A DNA stretch of 9,911 bases from JBAXPW01 sp037132015 (GTDB taxonomy: Bacteria; Patescibacteriota; Microgenomatia; UBA1406; GWC2-37-13): positions 1 to 9,911 of the forward strand of contig JBAXPW010000055.1 of assembly GCA_037132015.1 (NCBI GenBank), given 5' to 3'. The notes under the pieces were generated by a model that saw only the letters and a program-made list of their open reading frames with translations, was not told where the DNA came from and ran no database searches. Below, in pieces: positions 5,237-9,911 of this stretch. The translations under genes and the position numbers were made by a program. Numbering within the stretch: the stretch's first letter is position 1; each line of letters begins with the position of its first letter.

Positions 5237-6208
5237 ATGAAAATAACTTTATCAACTTCTGATTATTTACGAAATTTTGAACGGCTTATCAGCAGTCTTG
5301 ATTTTTCTGAGCCAGATCAGCTTACTATCTACTCCCACCCAAAGTGGCTCAATGTACACCCTGCGGTATTAACCTTAATTACCGCATTGGCAATAAAAGT
5401 AGGGAAATCACACGTAAAATTCGCCGATTTAACTGCCTCCTCAGGATCGTACCTTGACAGGATGGGGCTATTTAACTACACAGCGCAACAATCACCATAC
5501 AAAATAAATAAAAAAGAAGCTGCAGGGCGTTTTATTCCAATACATATTATCAAGAATTCGACGGAACAGTCTAAATTTATCTCAGATATGATCCCGCTTC
5601 TTCATCTACCCGCAGACAAAGCAGATGCAGTTAAATACACAATAGGCGAACTCATTCGCAATGTACTAGAACATGCAAGGGCCAAAGAAGGTGCAATTGT
5701 AGCTGCCCAGTACTATAAAAAGTCAAATACCATCAGAATCGGAATATGTGACTCAGGTATAGGTATCCGAAGCAGTTTTCTACAATTTTGGCCATCTCAT
5801 ACTGATACAGATATTGATGCTATTAAATGGGCACTTACACCGGGTATATCAGGAACTACACGCAAAGAAGGTGGTACAGAAGAAAATGCTGGAGCAGGGC
5901 TTTTCTTTATTAAATCTATGGCAAAAGTTGCTAGAAACTATTTTATGATTTACAGCGGAACTGGAATATACAAATTATTATTACATGATAAAAGAACAGA
6001 GCGTCCCCGTTTACAGGTAAACCCGAATGATGATCGCCATTCTGAACGTAATGATGCTCCCTATTTTCAGGGGACGCTGGTTGCAATAGATTTATCATTA
6101 GATAATAATGTAGAATTTACAGAATTACTTGCGTCTATCCGTGAAGTATATAGTAATGCTATTCGTGAACGTAAAAAAAGAAAATATAAACAACCTAAAT
6201 TCATATGA
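5237..6208 (+). CDS. GHKL-type (HATPase) ATP-binding protein, anti-sigma-factor-kinase-like
   Basis: The 323-residue protein has an N-terminal alpha/beta region (1-125; WLNVHPAVLTLITALA is a recognisable segment of this class) and a Bergerat-fold ATPase domain. The N-box is E138-LIRN142-VLEHA, the G1 box D172-SGIGI, and the G2 box G219-AGLFF. No histidine-kinase dimerisation domain, sensor or membrane segment is present, so it resembles stand-alone RsbW/SpoIIAB-like ATPases more than two-component kinases. Its stop codon overlaps the start of a STAS-like protein (ATGA at 6205-6208), which suggests a functional pair. The natural reading is a partner-switching module: ATP-dependent binding or phosphorylation of the STAS-like partner. 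The actual target is unknown. It could be restriction activity, since hsdR follows. A putative promoter lies immediately upstream. Confidence 0.88.
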   Translation: MKITLSTSDYLRNFERLISSLDFSEPDQLTIYSHPKWLNVHPAVLTLITALAIKVGKSHVKFADLTASSGSYLDRMGLFNYTAQQSPYKINKKEAAGRFIPIHIIKNSTEQSKFISDMIPLLHLPADKADAVKYTIGELIRNVLEHARAKEGAIVAAQYYKKSNTIRIGICDSGIGIRSSFLQFWPSHTDTDIDAIKWALTPGISGTTRKEGGTEENAGAGLFFIKSMAKVARNYFMIYSGTGIYKLLLHDKRTERPRLQVNPNDDRHSERNDAPYFQGTLVAIDLSLDNNVEFTELLASIREVYSNAIRERKKRKYKQPKFI

Positions 6209-6519
6209 AAAAAGCAACCATTACTATAGAGAAACACACAGGAAGTTTTGCAGAGAATAAAGACAAAGCAAAGCAACTCCGTATCCGTCATATAATCCCT
6301 GCACTCTCGGAGGGTAAAGGTGTTATCTTGGACTTTGCAGGAGTTAGCGGGACTACACAGTCGTTTATTCATGCTTTGATAGCACAACCAATACGCCAAT
6401 TTGGCGATAATGCACTCGAGAATCTGGAGTATAAAAACTGTTCAGACATTGTAAAGGAAGTAATCAAAACAGTGTACGAATACATGCAGGAAAGTTTAAA
6501 TAATGAAGATGAAACATAA
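6205..6519 (+). CDS. STAS-like domain protein (DUF4325 family)
   Basis: The 104-residue protein looks like the DUF4325 STAS-like family. Its core VILDFAGVSGTTQSFIHALI (40-59) corresponds to the strand and helix of anti-sigma-factor antagonists such as SpoIIAA. By counting from the conserved aspartate/valine strand, S53 falls where SpoIIAA has its phosphorylated serine (S58). This alignment is by eye and phosphorylation is an inference. The start at 6205 overlaps the ATPase stop by four bases. No ribosome site is visible, so translation is probably coupled. The 3' end overlaps hsdR by 17 nt. DUF4325 proteins are often encoded beside ATPases of the preceding type, which supports a two-protein switch. 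Confidence 0.85.
   Translation: MKKATITIEKHTGSFAENKDKAKQLRIRHIIPALSEGKGVILDFAGVSGTTQSFIHALIAQPIRQFGDNALENLEYKNCSDIVKEVIKTVYEYMQESLNNEDET
6488..6494 (+). promoter_or_regulatory. Ribosome binding site for hsdR
   Basis: AGGAAAG at 6488-6494, inside the end of the STAS-like gene, lies 8 nt before the ATG at 6503. It favours that start over the in-frame ATG at 6509, which would be 14 nt away. Confidence 0.6.
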
Positions 6520-9500
6520 TCAAGATATCATATACAATATGGTCGCTGAGAACATAAATAGTACCGTTATGGCTGAGTATGTTGCCGATGCCAAAAGAAG
6601 CACCTCGTATCAAAGCGAAGCCCAACTAGAACAAGCCTTTATAGACCAACTCAAAACACAAGCATACGAATATATCACAATCAAAACAGAAACTGAACTT
6701 ATCCAAAATCTACGCAAACAACTCGAAAAACTAAATGAGCTGACTTTTACAGATCAGGAATGGGAACGATTTTTTACGAGTGAACTTGCAAATTCAAACC
6801 AAAGTTTTATCGAAAAAACAGCAATTATACAGGAAGACCCCATCAAGATTCTCACCCGAGATGACGGCACGTTTAAAAATATTACTCTTCTCAATAAAAA
6901 AAATATTCATGATAACTTAGTACAAGTGATCAATCAATATGAGACAGAAGACGGCCAACGTGCCAATCGGTATGACGTAACCATCCTTGTAAATGGACTC
7001 CCAATGGTACACATCGAACTTAAACGCCGTGGAGTAGCTATACAGGAAGCCTTTAATCAGATCAACCGGTATCAGCGTGAAAGTTTTTGGGCATCAAATG
7101 GACTATTTGACTACGTACAAATTTTTGTAATCTCCAACGGGACACATAGCAAATATTTTAGTAATACCACACGCTCACGGCACATAAAAGAAACCTGTGA
7201 AGGATCAATAAAAAAAGGCAAACGTTCAAGTAATAGTTTTGAATTTACGAGCTGGTGGGCTGATGCAACAAACCGTCCCATAACCGACCTCCTGGATTTT
7301 GCACGTACATTTTTTGCTAAACACACCTTATTAAATATCCTCACTCGATATTGTGTCTTTACAAAAGATCGTGATCTGTTGGTGATGCGACCCTATCAGA
7401 TCGTTGCAACTGAACGGATCCTAAATCGAATTGAAGTAAGTACAAACTACAAAAAACTCGGTACCATCGAAGCAGGTGGATATGTATGGCATACAACAGG
7501 TTCAGGAAAAACCCTAACCAGTTTTAAGACGGCACTATTGGCAAGTAAATTACCATACATAAAGAAAGTAGTGTTTGTGGTGGACCGAAAAGATCTAGAT
7601 TATCAAACAATGCGGGAATACGATAAATTTGAAAAAGGAGCAGCAAATAGCAATACCAGTACTGCTATTCTCAAACGACAGCTGGAAGATTCAAATGCCA
7701 ATATCATAATCACTACGATTCAAAAGCTCGATCATTTTATCCGCCGAAATGCAGGACATACTATTTTCGATGGTCATATCGTACTTATTTTTGATGAATG
7801 TCATCGTTCACAATTTGGTGATATGCATTCAGCAATAATCAAAGCATTTAAGAACTTTCATATCTTCGGTTTTACAGGTACTCCGATATTTGCAGTGAAC
7901 TCTTCATCTGGAGGACGCATCGATCTCAAGACCACCGAACAAGCCTTTGGTGATAAGCTACACACCTATACAATCGTTGATGCAATTGCAGATAAAAATG
8001 TGTTGCCTTTTAAGGTAGAGTATTTTTCTACCTTTAAAGAAGCGGAGAATATTGAAGATAAAAAGGTAAACGATATTGACCGTGAGAAGGCACTTTCAGA
8101 ACCAAAGCGCAGAGCAAATATTGTCCAATATATTCGTGAACATTTCAATCAGAAAACGAAACGCAATGATAAATCATATCTTCACAATGCAGTAACAAAC
8201 ATTGGTAAAGTCGTAGGAGCTCAAGACAGAACTAAAGTAGAGGAGATTAAACAAAAAATTCGCCTGTCTGGTTTTAATTCTATATTTGCCGTCCAGTCAA
8301 TCCCAATGGCAAAAGATTACTATACAGAATTCAAGAGACAATCTGCAGAACTTCCCGATGCACAAAGACTCAAAGTAGCAATCATCTATAGTTATGCTGT
8401 AAATGAAGATGAAGACGAGAATGGTATGAATGATGAAAACCCGGAAGATACCAGCAAATTGAGTGAGAGCTCCCGTGATTTTCTTGATCTAGCTATCAAA
8501 GATTATAACGTGATGTTTGGAACTTCCTATGATACTTCATCTGATAAGTTTCAGAACTACTATAAAGATATTTCGTTACGGATGAAGAATCGTGAGCTTG
8601 ATCTTTTAATAGTGGTCGATATGTTTTTAACAGGTTTTGATGCAACAACACTCAATACGCTCTGGGTAGATAAAAATCTCAAACTACATGGACTTCTTCA
8701 AGCATTTTCAAGGACAAATAGAATACTCAATAGTATAAAGACGTTTGGAAATATAGTCTGCTTTCGCAACCTTGAAGAAGCAACAAATAAATCAATTGCT
8801 CTTTTTGGAGATAAAGAAGCGAGCGGAATTGTGCTTCTCAAAACCTATAATGAGTATTACAACGGATACTCAGCGGATGGCAAGGAAGTGAGAGGGTATA
8901 AAAACATGATCGACGAACTATCAAAACAATTTCCTATTGGTGAGCGGATACATGGAGAACAGCATCAAAAAGATTTCATTCGACTGTATGGCGGGATATT
9001 ACGGATGCAAAATATATTAACATCATTTGATGAATTTGCTGGAAACAAATTACTTTCTGATCGAGATATACAAGATTATCACAGCGCATATATTGATCTT
9101 TACAAAGAACTCCGAAAAGGTAAAGATGTGGATAAAGAAAATATCAATGATGACCTTGTGTTTGAGATGGAGCTTATTAAGCAAGTAGAAATAAACATTG
9201 ACTATATTTTAAACCTCATTAAGAAGTATCATGGTGATCACTCGAAAAATAAGGAGATATTAGTAGATATCAACAAAGCGATTGATTCTAGTATTGAACT
9301 GCGAAATAAAAAAGATCTGATAGAGCAGTTTATTGCTTCGCTTGATATGCAATCTACAGTTGATGACGACTGGCAGAAATTTGTACAAAAGAAGAAAATA
9401 GAAGAATTAGACAGTATTATTACAGCAGAAAACCTAGACCGCGAGGCTACTTATTCATTTATACGCAATGCTTTCCGTGATGGGAATATTGCAACCACAG

Positions 9501-9640
9501 GGACTGCACTTACCAATATTCTTCCGCCCATTTCTCGATTTTCACCAACAGGAGAACGGACACAAAAGCGTGAAGGTGTTATCGGAAAACTGATGAAATT
9601 TTTTGAAAAGTTTTTCGATATTTCAAGTGAGGATTTATAA
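6503..9640 (+). CDS. hsdR: Type I restriction-modification system restriction/translocase subunit HsdR
   Basis: HsdR is the motor and endonuclease subunit. It pulls DNA past the bound enzyme using ATP and cuts unmethylated DNA far from the site. The 1045 residues match EcoR124I HsdR in length (about 1,035) and, from memory, in many segments. The N-terminal PD-(D/E)XK nuclease has D158, E172-L-K174 and Q186-x3-Y190; the D-x13-E-x-K spacing equals EcoR124I D151/E165/K167. The SF2 motor has RPYQ (296-299), Walker A TTGSGKT (331-337), DECH (431-434), FTGTP (457-461), LTGFD (709-713) and QAFSRTNR (733-740). The C-terminal 260 residues are helical and are expected to dock on the methyltransferase. 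An acidic segment (NEDEDENGMNDENPED) precedes helicase domain 2 motifs. All catalytic residues are present. It is last in the operon, overlapping the STAS-like gene by 17 nt, so its expression probably depends on that module. Confidence 0.97.
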   Translation: MKMKHNQDIIYNMVAENINSTVMAEYVADAKRSTSYQSEAQLEQAFIDQLKTQAYEYITIKTETELIQNLRKQLEKLNELTFTDQEWERFFTSELANSNQSFIEKTAIIQEDPIKILTRDDGTFKNITLLNKKNIHDNLVQVINQYETEDGQRANRYDVTILVNGLPMVHIELKRRGVAIQEAFNQINRYQRESFWASNGLFDYVQIFVISNGTHSKYFSNTTRSRHIKETCEGSIKKGKRSSNSFEFTSWWADATNRPITDLLDFARTFFAKHTLLNILTRYCVFTKDRDLLVMRPYQIVATERILNRIEVSTNYKKLGTIEAGGYVWHTTGSGKTLTSFKTALLASKLPYIKKVVFVVDRKDLDYQTMREYDKFEKGAANSNTSTAILKRQLEDSNANIIITTIQKLDHFIRRNAGHTIFDGHIVLIFDECHRSQFGDMHSAIIKAFKNFHIFGFTGTPIFAVNSSSGGRIDLKTTEQAFGDKLHTYTIVDAIADKNVLPFKVEYFSTFKEAENIEDKKVNDIDREKALSEPKRRANIVQYIREHFNQKTKRNDKSYLHNAVTNIGKVVGAQDRTKVEEIKQKIRLSGFNSIFAVQSIPMAKDYYTEFKRQSAELPDAQRLKVAIIYSYAVNEDEDENGMNDENPEDTSKLSESSRDFLDLAIKDYNVMFGTSYDTSSDKFQNYYKDISLRMKNRELDLLIVVDMFLTGFDATTLNTLWVDKNLKLHGLLQAFSRTNRILNSIKTFGNIVCFRNLEEATNKSIALFGDKEASGIVLLKTYNEYYNGYSADGKEVRGYKNMIDELSKQFPIGERIHGEQHQKDFIRLYGGILRMQNILTSFDEFAGNKLLSDRDIQDYHSAYIDLYKELRKGKDVDKENINDDLVFEMELIKQVEINIDYILNLIKKYHGDHSKNKEILVDINKAIDSSIELRNKKDLIEQFIASLDMQSTVDDDWQKFVQKKKIEELDSIITAENLDREATYSFIRNAFRDGNIATTGTALTNILPPISRFSPTGERTQKREGVIGKLMKFFEKFFDISSEDL

Positions 9641-9682
9641 AAATGGAGTGAGGTATGAGGAAATAAGAAATGTATTTTCTAG

Positions 9683-9700
9683 ATTTTGAAATATCAAAAT
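9683..9700. repeat. Short perfect hairpin downstream of hsdR
   Basis: ATTTTGA and TCAAAAT (7 bp each) flank an AATA loop at 9690-9693. It is AT-rich and not followed by a T-run, so it is a weak stem on its own. Confidence 0.5.
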
Positions 9701-9734
9701 AAGTAAAATCCTCAAAATAAGCATATTTCAAGGA

Positions 9735-9774
9735 TTAATAATCCTCATAATTGACTAATTTTGAGGATTATTAA
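9735..9774. repeat. Long symmetric hairpin downstream of hsdR, possible transcript end or processing barrier
   Basis: TTAATAATCCTCA (9735-9747) pairs perfectly with TGAGGATTATTAA (9762-9774). Inside it, after a T/T mismatch, AATT pairs with AATT around a GACT loop. The element is almost symmetric and works on either strand. No run of U follows on either side, so it is not a textbook intrinsic terminator, but it is the strongest candidate for protecting or ending the operon mRNA. Confidence 0.55.
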
Positions 9775-9911
9775 ACTCTAATAACAAGTGCTAAAGATGT
9801 ATATTTTACTCGGACTCTAAACTAAATAAATTTTTGATGATAAAGTGTAAAAAATTATATGGATACGCACCCCGTTCCCTGTACCAGTTAACACGCTAAA
9901 TAGAACATCCT

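Larger units (their letters stand above)
9617..9774. repeat. Interleaved copies of two short inverted motifs after and within the hsdR 3' end
   Basis: ATATTTCAA occurs at 9618-9626 and 9723-9731, and its complement TTGAAATAT at 9686-9694. AATCCTCA occurs at 9707-9714 and 9740-9747, and its complement TGAGGATT at 9628-9635 and 9762-9769. That is seven occurrences in about 160 bp, the first of each motif being inside the hsdR coding end. Several mutually exclusive stems can form, for example 9707-9718 with 9758-9769 (12 bp) or 9735-9747 with 9762-9774 (13 bp). Confidence 0.7.
9641..9911. other. Non-coding tail with structured AT-rich DNA, no gene recognised
   Basis: No convincing gene is seen in this 271-base stretch. 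The first half is packed with short inverted repeats (see the separate entries). The last 50 bases are visibly richer in GC (from about 9861) and may be the edge of a neighbouring feature cut by the window. A weak promoter-like pair (TTGATG at 9834-9839 and TTATAT at 9855-9860, spacing 15) would point to the right. I give it little weight. Confidence 0.5.

Noticed and set aside
70..9640. Alternative genetic code with TGA as Gly or Trp
   Set aside because: No TGA occurs inside any of the long frames, and TGA closes the ATPase gene exactly at the overlap with the next start codon.
9817..9909. Minus-strand open frame of about 30 codons entering from the right edge
   Set aside because: It is too short, has no recognisable family, and begins outside the window. 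It could be chance or the tail of a neighbouring gene.
9861..9911. GC-richer edge as part of a tRNA gene
   Set aside because: No cloverleaf arms or T-loop consensus could be found on either strand in the bases available.

Overview
The window is a single co-directional (+ strand) operon of about 9.6 kb. It encodes a complete type I restriction-modification system interleaved with accessory genes, followed by a short, highly structured non-coding tail. Every subunit gene looks intact. HsdR and HsdM resemble the type IC family (EcoR124I-like), judged from memory of those proteins: HsdR keeps the D-x13-E-x-K spacing and the QxxxY motif, and HsdM begins with the same kind of LHRAIWQIANDLRGS segment.

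The DNA is AT-rich and uses the standard bacterial code. TGA is absent inside all long frames and ends the ATPase gene. Two genes have clear Shine-Dalgarno sites (the small gene after hsdM, and hsdR). hsdM, the DUF1016 gene and hsdS have none visible. Together with the gene mix (hsdM, rhuM, DUF1016, hsdS) this fits a low-GC bacterium, possibly a candidate-phyla (Patescibacteria-type) genome. That placement is a low-confidence inference, and no taxonomic marker is present.

Layout: 1-69 is a short leader with -10-like boxes. 70-1656 is hsdM. 1661-1873 is a small acidic unknown protein. 1929-2837 is a RhuM-like HTH protein with an unusual C-terminal half. 2839-3933 is a DUF1016/YhcG-type PD-(D/E)XK nuclease. 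3946-5136 is hsdS. 5127-5231 holds two tandem 47-bp hairpin repeats, each containing a sigma70-like promoter. 5237-6208 is a GHKL-type ATPase and 6205-6519 a small STAS-like (DUF4325) protein. 6503-9640 is hsdR. 9641-9911 is non-coding with interleaved inverted repeats.

How the genes may work together: HsdM and HsdS form the modification methyltransferase, and HsdR adds ATP-driven translocation and cleavage. The ATPase/STAS-like pair resembles an anti-sigma/anti-anti-sigma partner-switching pair. It is translationally chained to hsdR (ATGA overlap, then a 17-nt overlap) and sits behind its own putative promoters, so restriction could be controlled separately from modification. HsdS carries four perfect copies of a 12-bp repeat in the linker between its two target recognition domains. 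This is the architecture that sets DNA spacer length in EcoR124-type enzymes and can change by slippage. The most unusual points are the ATPase/STAS module upstream of hsdR, the portable hairpin-promoter repeats, and the near-identical sequence at the two junctions flanking the DUF1016 gene.
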